From Gammaproteobacteria bacterium (GTDB lineage Bacteria > Pseudomonadota > Gammaproteobacteria > Natronospirales > REEB76), in the NCBI GenBank assembly GCA_018971365.1, contig JAGXAZ010000006.1, positions 1-34,155 of the forward strand: a stretch of DNA of 34,155 bases, read 5' to 3'. Position numbers and translations under genes: made by a program. How positions within the stretch are numbered: the first letter of the stretch is position 1; every line of letters begins with the position of its first letter. Of the stretch, positions 23,578-32,895 are shown piece by piece. The notes under the pieces are model-generated. The model worked only from the letters and a program-made list of their open reading frames with translations. It ran no database searches and was not told the origin of the DNA.

Positions 23578-26500
23578 ATGAAACCTGAAAATGCCATGCA
23601 CCTGTCCCCGGCCGGAGCGTTTCACGCTTTGACCGAGCAGTTGGCGGGCGTCACCGGCGAGGATTTCATCCGCGAAGTTGTGCGGCGTCTAGCATATGCA
23701 CTCGACGTCGAATACGCCTTTGTGAGCGTGCGCCAGCCGCCTGACAGTCTCAAATTGCGCATCGCCTCAGCCTGGCACGTTAACCGCGCGCAGTCAGGCA
23801 GTGAGTTCGCCGTGGAGGGGACGCCGGCGGCGCGCACGTTGGCAGAATCCGAGGTGTGGCACGAAGACGATGTTGCCAGCCTTTACCCCAAAGACCGGTG
23901 GCTGCGCAAACACGGCGTGCGCGCTTACTGTGCCGTGGCCATTCGTGATGTAGACGGTCACGCAATCGGGCACCTGGGCGTCATGTCGCGCCAGCCGCTG
24001 CAGGCGGACGCCGAATTGATCTCCGTTCTGCGCGCCCTGGCAATGCGCGCTGCGGCAGAATTGCGCCGCCAGCACCTGGAGGAAATTCAACGCTTGACTG
24101 CGGCAAAACTGGGCAGCCTGTTCCGCATGGCCGCGGACATCCTTGGTGCGGCCAGGCTGCAGGATTTCCAACTTACCGACATCAGCCCTTCCGTGGAACA
24201 CGTGCTTGGCTACAGCCCGGCGGCGTTGATCGGCCAAAGCCTGTTGCACACGGAGATGTTCGAAAATTCGCAACTCGGCAGTGCATTTTTTCAGGAGCTG
24301 AAGGCCGGTAGCCACATTGTGAACCGCAAAGTGGCCTTGCGCGCGAGTAACGGTTCGGTGCGGCACGCGCGGTTATCGGCGGAAGTCGGGGAATTCGGCG
24401 GCACGCGCCACATTCTTTTCAGCCTGGTGGACGTAACCGATTCGCAGGCGGCTCTCGGCCAGGTTCAAAACCTCAACGCCACGGTCGATGCACTGTTCAG
24501 CACTGCGCAAGATGCGATTTTCATCTGCAGCTATCCGTTGGCGAATCCCGCAGAGTGTAAATTTGTGCAGGTCAACGATCTTGCCTGTGAGTGGCTGGGC
24601 TACACGCGCAATGAACTGCTGCAATCCGCCTGCGCCGGGGTTTTCGAAATCAGTGACCTCAACAAGCTACAAGCCGGAGCGCAGCGCCAGCGGTCCAAGT
24701 CCGAGTCGATGCATTTCCGCAGCAAGTCTGGAAATGCACTTTCCTGCGAAGTACACGCCAGACTGTTTGGTGAAGGCAAGGAACGCGTGCTGTTGCTGCG
24801 CTGTCAGCACCGGGGGCAAAACGCCGAGTTCCTCGGTACCCAACGGGAACTCGAATACAACTATCAGGACTTTTTTGACAACGCCAGCGATGGCATTTAT
24901 CGATCCACCCCCGAGGGCCTGATCATCAGCGCCAACCCCGCACTGGCGCGCATTCTCGGCTACGACAATCCGCAGGAATTGGTTGCGGACAAGCTGAACA
25001 TTACCGCGCGGATTTATGCACACGCTGAGCAGCGCGCGGAACTTTTGCGGCGTATCGAAGAGCATGGACAGTATTCTGCGCAGGAATTCCAGATATTCCG
25101 GAAGGATGGCACGACGATCTGGGTGAGCGACAACTCACGCGCCGTAAAGGATGCGCGCGGGCACATCTTGTATTTCGAGGGCACCCTGCAGAATATCACC
25201 GGCCGCAAGCGCGCCGAGGAGGCGCTGCTGCGTTCGGAAGAAAAGTACCGGTTGTTGGTGGACATGAGCCAGGACGGCGTGTTTCTCAGTCAGGCCGGGA
25301 AACTCGTGTACGTGAACCGCGCGTTTGCTCAGATGCTTGGGCACCGCGCCGAAGATATGCACGGCATGCCGCTCAACGAGGTAATCGACTCGGCGAATGA
25401 CGGGTTGGCAGAAAAAATTGCCGCGGATTCCGTGGATGAGCATTATCTGGACCCGCACGAAATGCACTTGCGCGGCAGGCCTGGCATGCCGCGTATCACC
25501 GCGTCGGTGGCCGTGAGCCGGATTTTCTGGCGCGGTCGGCCCGCGGTTATGGGCACGGCGCGCGACGTCACCGAACGTAAAAAAGTCGAGCAGGATCTGG
25601 TGCACAGTGCCTACCACGATGCGCTCACGGGGCTGCCAAACCGCAGCTTTTTCATGGACCGCCTGCGCCAGGCCGTAGCCTCGAACAGTTCCGCCGGATC
25701 GACCCGATTCGCGCTGCTATTCCTCGATCTTGACCGCTTCAAACTGATAAACGACAGCCTGGGCCACAGTTTTGGGGATCGTCTGCTCACCGCCATCACC
25801 AAGCGCCTGCATACCTGCCTGCGCCCCGCGGATCTCATGGCCCGGTATGGCGGCGATGAATTCACGATCCTGCTCGAGCATATACAGGCCCTGGACGAAG
25901 CCACGGCGGTGGCGGAACGCATTCATGAGGAACTGGCGCGGGCCTTCAATGTCGGTGGCCGCGACGTGTTTACCACGGCCAGCATCGGCATCGTCACCAG
26001 CGCGCCCCACTATCGGCATCCGGATGAATTGCTGCGCGACGCGGATACCGCCATGTACCGCGCCAAAGCCGCCGGCAAGGCGGGTTACGTGGTTTTCGAC
26101 GACGCCATGCATCAGCATGTCAAGGCCAATCTCAAGCTTGAAACCGAGTTGCGCCACGCGTTGCAGCGCAATGAGTTCCGCGTGTATTTTCAACCGATCC
26201 TCGATCTTGCCAGCGGACGCCTCACCGGTTGCGAGGCTTTGGTGCGCTGGGTGCACCCCGAACGCGGCCTGGTGACACCCAGTCAATTTCTGGCGGTTGC
26301 CGAAGAAACCGGGCTGATTATTCCGCTTGGCTGGTGGGTAATTGAAACCGCGTGTGCGCACTTGTCCCAGTGGCGCAAGCGCCACAAGCATCTGGATGAC
26401 AAATTCACGGTGAGCGTGAACATTGCGAACCGCCAGTTTGCCCATTGGTTGTTGCCACAACGTGTGGCGCGCGTGCTGGACATGACCGGCATTCCCGCCA

Positions 26501-26916
26501 ATAGCCTGTGCCTGGAAATCACCGAGACGGTGTTCATGGATAACCCGGAGTTGGCTGCCGAAACCATCAGTCGCCTGCGCGCTATCGGGGTCAACTTGCA
26601 GATGGACGATTTCGGCACCGGCTATTCGTCTCTCAGTGCCTTGCGTACATTCAAGCTGGATACACTCAAGATTGACCGCTCATTCATCGCCGGCATAGAA
26701 AAGAATCGCAGTGATCGCGCGATCGTCCGCACCATCACCGTGCTGGCGGCTGACTTGGGGATGGATGTGGTTGCCGAAGGCATCGAAACCGCGAGACAGC
26801 TGGAACTCCTGCGCGCGCTCGGTTGCCGGCGCGGCCAGGGCTATTATTTCTCCAAGCCATTGGCTGTCAGTGAAGTGGACCGCTACCTGGCCGCATTGAA
26901 ACCACTCAACGCGTGA
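23578..26916 (+). CDS. GAF-PAS(x4)-GGDEF-EAL cyclic di-GMP signalling protein
   Basis: The ATG at 23578 gives about 1,112 residues. The track uses a TTG 21 codons earlier. GGGAG lies upstream at a slightly long spacing. No transmembrane segment is visible, so it is probably cytosolic. Rough order: GAF (10-165), four PAS-like sensor domains (175-290, 300-417, 428-540, 550-667; the third and fourth clearest, with NITGRKRAEEALLRSEEKYR between them), GGDEF (about 680-850) and EAL (about 865-1105). The cyclase motif RYGGDEF (GGDEF at 758-762) is intact and preceded by an RPAD inhibitory site. The phosphodiesterase motifs EALVRW (E886), ITETVF, DDFGTGYSSL, LKIDRSFI and VAEGIET are all intact. Both synthesis and breakdown of cyclic di-GMP are therefore possible. 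The sensed ligand is unknown. Confidence 0.93.
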   Translation: MKPENAMHLSPAGAFHALTEQLAGVTGEDFIREVVRRLAYALDVEYAFVSVRQPPDSLKLRIASAWHVNRAQSGSEFAVEGTPAARTLAESEVWHEDDVASLYPKDRWLRKHGVRAYCAVAIRDVDGHAIGHLGVMSRQPLQADAELISVLRALAMRAAAELRRQHLEEIQRLTAAKLGSLFRMAADILGAARLQDFQLTDISPSVEHVLGYSPAALIGQSLLHTEMFENSQLGSAFFQELKAGSHIVNRKVALRASNGSVRHARLSAEVGEFGGTRHILFSLVDVTDSQAALGQVQNLNATVDALFSTAQDAIFICSYPLANPAECKFVQVNDLACEWLGYTRNELLQSACAGVFEISDLNKLQAGAQRQRSKSESMHFRSKSGNALSCEVHARLFGEGKERVLLLRCQHRGQNAEFLGTQRELEYNYQDFFDNASDGIYRSTPEGLIISANPALARILGYDNPQELVADKLNITARIYAHAEQRAELLRRIEEHGQYSAQEFQIFRKDGTTIWVSDNSRAVKDARGHILYFEGTLQNITGRKRAEEALLRSEEKYRLLVDMSQDGVFLSQAGKLVYVNRAFAQMLGHRAEDMHGMPLNEVIDSANDGLAEKIAADSVDEHYLDPHEMHLRGRPGMPRITASVAVSRIFWRGRPAVMGTARDVTERKKVEQDLVHSAYHDALTGLPNRSFFMDRLRQAVASNSSAGSTRFALLFLDLDRFKLINDSLGHSFGDRLLTAITKRLHTCLRPADLMARYGGDEFTILLEHIQALDEATAVAERIHEELARAFNVGGRDVFTTASIGIVTSAPHYRHPDELLRDADTAMYRAKAAGKAGYVVFDDAMHQHVKANLKLETELRHALQRNEFRVYFQPILDLASGRLTGCEALVRWVHPERGLVTPSQFLAVAEETGLIIPLGWWVIETACAHLSQWRKRHKHLDDKFTVSVNIANRQFAHWLLPQRVARVLDMTGIPANSLCLEITETVFMDNPELAAETISRLRAIGVNLQMDDFGTGYSSLSALRTFKLDTLKIDRSFIAGIEKNRSDRAIVRTITVLAADLGMDVVAEGIETARQLELLRALGCRRGQGYYFSKPLAVSEVDRYLAALKPLNA

Positions 26917-26991
26917 ACGGGCCACATCGCTGCTAAGATGACTTGGCTGTGCACTGCCCGGATGCGGCGAAGTTTCCAGTGTTGGTGATTT

Positions 26992-27207
26992 CTATAAAAC
27001 CGTGGCTATGGCCAGCAGCCATTTTGGCCAGTGAACCCCTGCAATACCCATTGCGACCAACAGAATTACTACTACCAAGGCAAGCACAAAGATTATCTGC
27101 GTCAAACGCAGGGAACTGATACCTGCGTTATGCGAGGGATCAGGTTTCACGGATTGCAGGGGACAGGCGAATGCAGTACGGGAATTTGTTGTCCCGAACG
27201 GGTGCAT
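26992..27207 (-). CDS. Possible small membrane protein, unrecognised
   Basis: A 71-codon ORF (ATG 27207) ends in a strongly hydrophobic run LTQIIFVLALVVVILLVAMGIAGV followed by HWPKWLLAIATVL, enough for one or two membrane segments. The N-terminal 25 or so residues look non-specific. A GTG at 27150 would give a 52-residue version starting VKPDPSHN. Neither start has a clear ribosome site. No family is recognised. The coherent hydrophobic segment is the only argument for a real gene, and chance is a serious alternative. Confidence 0.3.
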   Translation of the reverse strand: MHPFGTTNSRTAFACPLQSVKPDPSHNAGISSLRLTQIIFVLALVVVILLVAMGIAGVHWPKWLLAIATVL

Positions 27208-27228
27208 GCCGGGTTATGCATGGTGCAG

Positions 27229-27262
27229 GCGCGCATGCGCTGTGGCGTGTATGCGTGCGCGC
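27229..27262. other. Alternating purine-pyrimidine tract
   Basis: GCGCGCATGCGC (27229-27240) and GCGTGTATGCGTGCGCGC (27245-27262) strictly alternate purine and pyrimidine, broken only around 27240-27245. Such GC/GT-rich alternation can favour left-handed DNA under supercoiling. It lies about 80 bases past the 3' end of tRNA-Pro. Confidence 0.5.
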
Positions 27263-27337
27263 CCGGCGCTTTCGGCAGCACGGTGAGGGTGGTCGGATCT
27301 GGCCGCACGACGGCATGTTGAACGGCATAATTCAGGG

Positions 27338-27418
<81 letters not shown>

Positions 27419-27500
27419 CGTTTGAACCACATGTGAATTCACGCGACCGTGCCATGATAACCGATAGGCGCGCCCGATGCTTGGAAAATGCTTTGACGGT

Positions 27501-27857
27501 TCAGCGCTTGAACAGCTGCAGCAGATCTTCGAGCTCTGTGCGCAGCTGATGAACAATCTGCTGGCTTTGCGACACGTCTTGACGTGCGGTGTCGCTGGAA
27601 AGCTGTTGGCGCGCACCGCCGATGGTAAACCCCTGGTCATAAAGCAGGCTGCGTATCTGGCGGATGACCAATACGTCGTGGCGCTGATAATAGCGCCGGT
27701 TGCCGCGGCGCTTGACCGGCTTGAGCTGCGGGAATTCCTGTTCCCAATAGCGCAATACGTGCGGCTTCACCCCGCAAAGATCGCTGACTTCACCGATGGT
27801 GAAATAGCGTTTGCCGGGAATGGCCGGCAGTTCGTTATTGTTCCCGGCTTCCAGCAT
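27501..27857 (-). CDS. MerR-family transcriptional regulator (ihfA-linked)
   Basis: This 118-residue protein has an N-terminal MerR winged helix: [55 protein letters not shown] (about 18-75). A coiled-coil helix (about 95-118) for dimerisation follows. No C-terminal cysteines or ligand domain are present, so it is not a metal sensor such as CueR. Proteins of this type lie directly after ihfA in many gammaproteobacteria and their targets are mostly unknown. The ATG lies 23 bases inside the ihfA coding end, with no later start before the helix-turn-helix. Confidence 0.9.
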   Translation of the reverse strand: MLEAGNNNELPAIPGKRYFTIGEVSDLCGVKPHVLRYWEQEFPQLKPVKRRGNRRYYQRHDVLVIRQIRSLLYDQGFTIGGARQQLSSDTARQDVSQSQQIVHQLRTELEDLLQLFKR

Positions 27858-28137
27858 AGGTCTCGACTCGCGCCTTGAGTTTTTGCCCCGGCCTGAAGGT
27901 CACCACGCGGCGTGCGCTGATGGGGATCTCCTCACCTGTCTTGGGGTTCCGGCCGGGACGCTGGTTTTTGCTGCGCAGGTCGAAATTGCCGAATCCCGAC
28001 AGCTTCACCTGCCGCCCCCGCGCCAATGCTTGGCGGACTTCCTCGAAAAACAGGTCCACCAGCTCCTTTGCCTCCCGCTTGTTGAGCCCCAGCTCTTCAA
28101 ACAAGGCCTCGGCCATCTCCGCCTTGGTCAGCGCCAT
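27835..28137 (-). CDS. ihfA: Integration host factor subunit alpha
   Basis: This 100-residue HU/IHF-fold protein starts [34 protein letters not shown] and has the DNA-bending arm [20 protein letters not shown], with the intercalating proline in NP. The length matches E. coli IhfA (99). It binds DNA as a heterodimer with IhfB and bends it sharply, acting in transcription, replication and recombination. Its ATG is two bases after the pheT stop, the conserved pheT-ihfA junction. Confidence 0.96.
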   Translation of the reverse strand: MALTKAEMAEALFEELGLNKREAKELVDLFFEEVRQALARGRQVKLSGFGNFDLRSKNQRPGRNPKTGEEIPISARRVVTFRPGQKLKARVETYAGSREQ

Positions 28138-28139
28138 GC

Positions 28140-30509
28140 TCAGTCTCTTATTGTTGCACCCAGTTTACTTTGCAGCTGCCGGACTACTCGCTTGACGGTT
28201 GCGTCCGCAGCTTCGTCTGTTAGAGTGCGCGAAGAGTCTTGTAAAATCAAGCTCAAAGCAACACTTTTTCGTCCAGAATCTACACCAGGTCCATAATATA
28301 TGTCAAATATCCGCACTTCGATAGCTTGACGCCCGGCGGCTTCCCGCACCAGCCCCAAGATCGTGGCGGCCTCTACCCCTGCATCCACCACTACGGCCAA
28401 GTCCCGTGACAACGAAGGAAATGGGGATATTTCCGCAAGCTTCGGCAGATGGGCACGAAGCAATGGCCCCAGCATCAGCTCAAACACAAATACGGGCTGA
28501 TCCAGCATCAATTCGCGAAGCAATTTTGGATGTAATGCCCCCATCCAGCCCAGATCAACGCCGTTCAGGCGAATCTTTGCCGACTGGCCGGGGTGCAACG
28601 CAGGGTGCGGTGCCACACGGGCCTCCAGGTGCTCCACGGCACCGCTGGCCACGAGTAAGGCATCTATATCGCTCCGAAGATCGGCAAGGTCCGCTGCACG
28701 CTGCGGCAGTCCCCATTGCACGGGGTATTGAGATCCGGTTATCAATCCAGACAGAATATTTTCTTGTGTTATTTCATTATGTTGTGCGATGAATCGCATC
28801 CCATACTCGAAAATACGCACGCGCTTTTGTTGGCGATTCAGGTTGTAACGCAGGGTCTGGACGAGACCCGGCCACAGGCTGCAACGCATTACGGTCATGT
28901 CGGTGGTGATGGGGTTGGCCAGCGCTATGCCCGGGCTGCCAGTAAGTCTTTGCTGCAGCGGGCCATCCACGAAGCTGTAGGTGATGATCTCTTGGTACCC
29001 GCGTGCGATCAGTATGTCCCGCAGCCGGGCCAACGGCAGTTGTTCCTCCGGCAATGGCAGCATGCGCTGCGTGGACGGGTAGGCAATGGCAGGTATGCGG
29101 TCATATCCGAACACCCGCCCCACCTCTTCCACCAGATCTTCTTCCCTTTCGATGTCGAAGCGGTGACTGGGTACCCTCACCTCCCAGGTGCGCCCGTGTT
29201 TGCGGGTCCGGAATCCCAGGCGGCTCAGAATGCGATCCACGTCACCTGCGGGAACCTTGATGCCCAGCAGCTGCCGCAGTTTCAGTTGCCGCAAAGTCAG
29301 TTTGGCTGCTGCACTTTTTCTTCCGGCAATCCGGTTCACGGGGCCCGGCTCGCCATTCGCAAAGCTCAAAAGCAGCCGCGTCGCCCGCTCCAGCGCACGC
29401 GTCTGGCCCGTTGGATCCACACCGCGCGTGAAACGGTAGGCCGCATCCGTTTGCACACCCAGCTTGCGCTCACGATCGCTGATGGCCTCGGGTGAAAAAT
29501 AGGCGGCTTCCAGAAAGATATCGCGCGTATCCGCCTGCACGCTCGACGCCGTGCCTCCCATGATGCCGCCAACGCCCAACGGACGCTTGCTGTCGGCAAT
29601 GACCAGCATGTCCGGCTCCAGAGTGTGCGCATTTCCATCCAGAAGCTGCAGCGACTCCCCAGTCTTGGCCATGCGTACCACAATGCCCCCTGACAGATGC
29701 TTCAAATCGTAGGCATGCATGGGTTGACCCAGCTCCAGCATGACGTACTGGGTTACGTCCACTACGGGGTGCACGCAGCGTAATCCGGCGCGTCTCAGTC
29801 GCTCGCACATCCACAACGGGGTCACTGCATCGGTGCGCAAACCTCGAATGATCCGCCCGGCAAATACCGGACAAGCTTCCGGTGCTGCGAGGTTCACCGG
29901 CAGGTTATCCCTGATGGCCGGCCTGACCGGCGCGTACGGCGGCAGATTCAAGTCCAGATCGAAGAGTGCGCCCAGCTCGCGCGCGATGCCGAGCACACTC
30001 AGGCAGTCGCCGCGATTGGAGGTGATTTCCACTTCCAGAACTTTGTCGGCACCGCCCAACGCCTGCGCCAAGTTTATTCCGACGGCGGTGTCCCCCGGTA
30101 ATTCCAGAAGGCCCGAGTGGTCATGCGTAATGCCCAGCTCGCGCGCGGAACATAGCATGCCCTGGGATTCCACTCCTCGCAGCTGGCTCACGCGGATTTC
30201 GGTACCGTCCGGCAAATGGCTGCCGGGCAGAACGACGGCCACCTTCATGCCGGTTCGCACATTGGGTGCGCCACATACGATCTGCAGATGCTTTCCGGCG
30301 CTGACACGGACATCGCAAATACGGAGTTTGTCCGCATGAGGATGATGCGCGACCTTCAGCACCTCACCAGTTACCACATTGTCGAGCGGCGGCAGTGCAT
30401 CCGAAACGGATGAGATTTCTATTCCGGCCAAGGTAAGGCGTTCGGCGATCTCCTCCGCCGTGGCCGACGGGTTCACGAATTCATGCAGCCACTGTGTGCT
30501 GATTTTCAT
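28140..30509 (-). CDS. pheT: Phenylalanine-tRNA ligase beta subunit
   Basis: This 789-residue protein has the bacterial PheT domain order. There is an N-terminal [19 protein letters not shown], an OB-fold tRNA-binding domain (about 40-150, VGSAPNVRTG-like [14 protein letters not shown]), and a B3/B4 editing domain (about 210-375, GGIMGG). B5 (about 400-475) and the catalytic-like core (YGDR-type [21 protein letters not shown]) follow, with a C-terminal ferredoxin-fold anticodon domain (about 695-789, [13 protein letters not shown]). With PheS it charges tRNA-Phe, and the beta subunit edits mis-charged Tyr. It starts nine bases after pheS. Confidence 0.96.
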   Translation of the reverse strand: MKISTQWLHEFVNPSATAEEIAERLTLAGIEISSVSDALPPLDNVVTGEVLKVAHHPHADKLRICDVRVSAGKHLQIVCGAPNVRTGMKVAVVLPGSHLPDGTEIRVSQLRGVESQGMLCSARELGITHDHSGLLELPGDTAVGINLAQALGGADKVLEVEITSNRGDCLSVLGIARELGALFDLDLNLPPYAPVRPAIRDNLPVNLAAPEACPVFAGRIIRGLRTDAVTPLWMCERLRRAGLRCVHPVVDVTQYVMLELGQPMHAYDLKHLSGGIVVRMAKTGESLQLLDGNAHTLEPDMLVIADSKRPLGVGGIMGGTASSVQADTRDIFLEAAYFSPEAISDRERKLGVQTDAAYRFTRGVDPTGQTRALERATRLLLSFANGEPGPVNRIAGRKSAAAKLTLRQLKLRQLLGIKVPAGDVDRILSRLGFRTRKHGRTWEVRVPSHRFDIEREEDLVEEVGRVFGYDRIPAIAYPSTQRMLPLPEEQLPLARLRDILIARGYQEIITYSFVDGPLQQRLTGSPGIALANPITTDMTVMRCSLWPGLVQTLRYNLNRQQKRVRIFEYGMRFIAQHNEITQENILSGLITGSQYPVQWGLPQRAADLADLRSDIDALLVASGAVEHLEARVAPHPALHPGQSAKIRLNGVDLGWMGALHPKLLRELMLDQPVFVFELMLGPLLRAHLPKLAEISPFPSLSRDLAVVVDAGVEAATILGLVREAAGRQAIEVRIFDIYYGPGVDSGRKSVALSLILQDSSRTLTDEAADATVKRVVRQLQSKLGATIRD

Positions 30510-30518
30510 GGCCGATGC

Positions 30519-31541
30519 TCAGCGGAACTGGCGCAAGAAGCGCAGATCGTTTTCATAGTTCATGCGGATATCGTTGATGCCGTAGCGCAGCATGCCCAGC
30601 CGTTCGATGCCCACACCGAAAGCCCAACCGCTGTAGCGCTCGGTGTCCACGTGACAGGTTTCCAGCACGTTGGGATGCACCAGGCCGCAACCGAGCACCT
30701 CCAGCCAGCCGGCGTGCTTGCAGACGCGGCAGCCACTGCCGTCGCAGAAAATGCAGCTGATGTCGACCTCGGCGCCCGGCTCCACAAACGGAAAATACGA
30801 AGGACGGAACCGCAACTTGAGATCATCCTTTTCAAAGAACCTCTGCAGGAAATCGGTAAGCGTGCCGCGCAGGTGCGCCATGCTCACGCCCTTGTCTACG
30901 AGCAGACCCTCCACCTGGTGAAACATGGGTGTATGCGTGACGTCGTAGTCGTGGCGGAAGGTTCGTCCCGGTGCGATCACCCTGAGCGGCGCTCCGTATT
31001 TGAGCAGTGCACGGATCTGCACGGGTGAAGTATGCGTGCGCAGCAGTAAAGGCCGGTCCTTCAGGTAAAAGGTGTCCATCTCGGCACGCGCCGGGTGAGC
31101 CGGCTTGAAATTCAGCGCGTCGAAGTTGTGGAATTCATCCTCGATTTCCGGCCCTACTTCCACGCGGAAGCCGAGAGTGGTGAACAGCGCTTGTACGCGT
31201 TCAAGGATACGGGTCACCGGATGCATACCGCCAGGTTCCTGACCGCGCCCGGGCAGCGTCACATCCACGGCATCGGCGGCCAGTTGCTCCGCCAGCGCCT
31301 GCTCCTCCAGCGTATGGCGGCGCGCGTCCAGCAACTCGGTAATTGCCTGCTTGGCCCGATTGACACGCTGACCGGCTGCGGGACGATCCATGGCCGGCAG
31401 GCTGCCTAGTACTTTCAGCTGCTCGGTGAGTACGCCCTTCTTGCCGAGATAGTGCACGCGCACCTCGTCCAGGGCCGCGAGCGACTCGCTGGCGGCGGCG
31501 CGCGTGCGCGCTTCGTGGATCAGCTGATCGAGTTCAAGCAC
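30519..31541 (-). CDS. pheS: Phenylalanine-tRNA ligase alpha subunit
   Basis: The GTG at 31541 (VLELDQLIHEARTRAAA) gives 340 residues. The track's TTG eight codons earlier is less likely, because GGGAACCGAG before the GTG can serve as ribosome site. An N-terminal coiled-coil arm (about 1-85) contacts tRNA. The class II catalytic core has HPARAEMDTFYL, LRTHTSPVQIRAL, VIAPGRTFRHDYDVTHTPMFHQVEG, CRVCKHAGWLEVLGCGLVHPNVL and GIERLGMLRYGINDIR. It is the catalytic subunit of the alpha2-beta2 enzyme. No pheM leader peptide is seen upstream, unlike in E. coli. Confidence 0.95.
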   Translation of the reverse strand: MLELDQLIHEARTRAAASESLAALDEVRVHYLGKKGVLTEQLKVLGSLPAMDRPAAGQRVNRAKQAITELLDARRHTLEEQALAEQLAADAVDVTLPGRGQEPGGMHPVTRILERVQALFTTLGFRVEVGPEIEDEFHNFDALNFKPAHPARAEMDTFYLKDRPLLLRTHTSPVQIRALLKYGAPLRVIAPGRTFRHDYDVTHTPMFHQVEGLLVDKGVSMAHLRGTLTDFLQRFFEKDDLKLRFRPSYFPFVEPGAEVDISCIFCDGSGCRVCKHAGWLEVLGCGLVHPNVLETCHVDTERYSGWAFGVGIERLGMLRYGINDIRMNYENDLRFLRQFR

Positions 31542-31571
31542 AATTCTCGGTTCCCTGGTTCGCAAACAACA

Positions 31572-31601
31572 GAGGGGAAAAACCTCGCGGCCTTTCCCCT
31601 C
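31572..31601 (-). promoter_or_regulatory. Hairpin between rplT and pheS
   Basis: Perfect nine-base arms GAGGGGAAA/TTTCCCCTC enclose a 12-base loop in the 97-base rplT-pheS gap, about 31 bases before the pheS start. No T-run follows on the minus strand, so it is not a standard terminator. It could be an RNA processing or translational control element for pheST. Confidence 0.5.
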
Positions 31602-31638
31602 GCTGGTTCACCGGCAGCCGCTGCAGGCGGCGAACAAG

Positions 31639-31995
31639 TCAGGCCAGACTTGTCTTGGCCTTTTCCACGAGCGTCGCGAAGGCCGACTGATCGCTGACCG
31701 CAATTTCTGCGAGCAGCTTGCGGTCGAGGCTGATCTGCGCGCGCTTCAGTCCATGCATGAAGCGGCTGTAGGAAAGGCCGTGGAGCCGCGCGGCGGCATT
31801 GATGCGGGCCACCCACAAGGCGCGGAACTCCCGCTTACGCACGCGACGGTCACGGAAGGCATATTGGCCCGCCTTCATGATCGCCTGCTTGGCGGCCCTG
31901 ACAGTTTTACGCCGTGCATTGTAATAGCCCTTGGCGCGACCCAGGGTTTTCTTATGCTTGGCGCGGCTGGTTACCGAACGTTTTACACGAGCCAT
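31639..31995 (-). CDS. rplT: 50S ribosomal protein L20
   Basis: This 118-residue protein opens [39 protein letters not shown], the basic N-terminal extension of L20. The globular part [38 protein letters not shown] follows. Full length for the family. L20 is needed early in 50S assembly and in E. coli represses rpmI-rplT translation. AAAGGAGG lies upstream of the ATG as a strong ribosome site. Confidence 0.97.
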   Translation of the reverse strand: MARVKRSVTSRAKHKKTLGRAKGYYNARRKTVRAAKQAIMKAGQYAFRDRRVRKREFRALWVARINAAARLHGLSYSRFMHGLKRAQISLDRKLLAEIAVSDQSAFATLVEKAKTSLA

Positions 31996-32010
31996 GGCGA
32001 TGTTCCTCCT

Positions 32011-32208
32011 TTATGACCAGGGCAGCATCTGCCGCACGCGTCCGTGATCCTGCGCCACCACGGCGGTGCTGCCGCGCAACTGGCGTTTGCGCTTCGGGCT
32101 CTTCTTGGTGAGGATGTGCCGCTTGTGCGAGTGTCCACGCTTGTATTCGCCACTGGCGTTGGCGCGGAAGCGCTTGGCCGCGGCACGGTTGGTCTTCAAC
32201 TTTGGCAT
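32011..32208 (-). CDS. rpmI: 50S ribosomal protein L35
   Basis: This 65-residue basic protein, [46 protein letters not shown], is a complete L35. The C-terminus reads QMLPWS, where most homologues end near MLPYA. CAGGAG eight bases before the ATG is the ribosome site. It lies 15 bases before rplT. Two longer overlapping frames in the track are shadows. Confidence 0.96.
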   Translation of the reverse strand: MPKLKTNRAAAKRFRANASGEYKRGHSHKRHILTKKSPKRKRQLRGSTAVVAQDHGRVRQMLPWS

Positions 32209-32319
32209 TGCCTGAACTCCTGGGTTTCACTATAAAGGCTGGCCCCGCTTGCGCGGCGTTTGGTCTGCCAGACGGCGGGACAATTACAGCCCCGCTTTTG
32301 CTTCAGTCTCAGTCGAGAC
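32209..32319 (-). promoter_or_regulatory. infC-rpmI leader, possible L20 control site
   Basis: The 111-base gap begins with a six-pair stem AGTCTC/GAGACT at 32305-32320 that touches the infC stop codon. AAGCGGGGC then occurs twice, and GGCTG of the first copy can pair with CAGCC after the second. In E. coli L20 binds structures in this gap to repress rpmI-rplT. Similar control here is inference from position plus pairing potential. Confidence 0.4.
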
Positions 32320-32838
32320 TTATTTCTTCTTGGGTGACAGCACCATGACCAGCTGCCGACCCTCGAGTCTTGGATATTGCTCCACCTGTGCGGCTTCCGT
32401 GAGATCGCCGCGGATGCGCTCGATCAGGCCGGTGCCCAGTTCCTGGTGGAGCATCTCGCGCCCGCGGAACCGGATCGTGACTTTGGTCTTGTCGCCTTCT
32501 GCCAGGAAGCGCGTTAGATTGCGCAACTTGATCCGGTAGTCACCCTCGTCCGTGGTGGGTCGGAACTTCACTTCCTTGACCTGGATCTGCTTCTGCTTCT
32601 TGCGTGCGCTTTGCTGTTTCTTGTTCAGCTCGAAGAGGTACTTGCCAAAGTCCATTACCCGGCACACCGGGGGCTCTGCAGTGGGCGACACTTCCACGAG
32701 ATCCAGTCCGGCCTGCTCGGCGTACTGTACGGCCTCGCGAGTGAACATGATGCCGATCTGCTGGTTATCCGGGCCTATGACCCGGACTTTGGGTGACGTG
32801 ATCTCCCCGTTGCGCCGGGCGCGTTTTTCCGAACTGAT
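32320..32838 (-). CDS. infC: Translation initiation factor IF-3, atypical ATC start
   Basis: Read from ATC at 32838 the protein has 172 residues and begins (M)[21 protein letters not shown]. The N-domain, basic linker ([19 protein letters not shown]) and C-domain ([28 protein letters not shown]) are intact. IF-3 checks start codons and keeps ribosomal subunits apart. The frame has no ATG, GTG or TTG in the right place: the track's TTG at 32853 lies against and overlaps the Shine-Dalgarno TTTTTGGAGG. ATC stands eight bases after GGAGG. E. coli infC uses AUU and is autoregulated through it, so a rare start here fits the family. The coordinates assume that start. Confidence 0.93.
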   Translation of the reverse strand: MSSEKRARRNGEITSPKVRVIGPDNQQIGIMFTREAVQYAEQAGLDLVEVSPTAEPPVCRVMDFGKYLFELNKKQQSARKKQKQIQVKEVKFRPTTDEGDYRIKLRNLTRFLAEGDKTKVTIRFRGREMLHQELGTGLIERIRGDLTEAAQVEQYPRLEGRQLVMVLSPKKK

Positions 32839-32895
32839 TAGCCGATCCTCCAAAAATAAACCTGAACCCGCCTCATGTTGTCCCTGGGGCGGCGT

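Noticed and set aside
31542-31638. pheM-type leader peptide before pheS
   Set aside because: No ATG-led ORF with clustered Phe codons exists on the minus strand in this gap.
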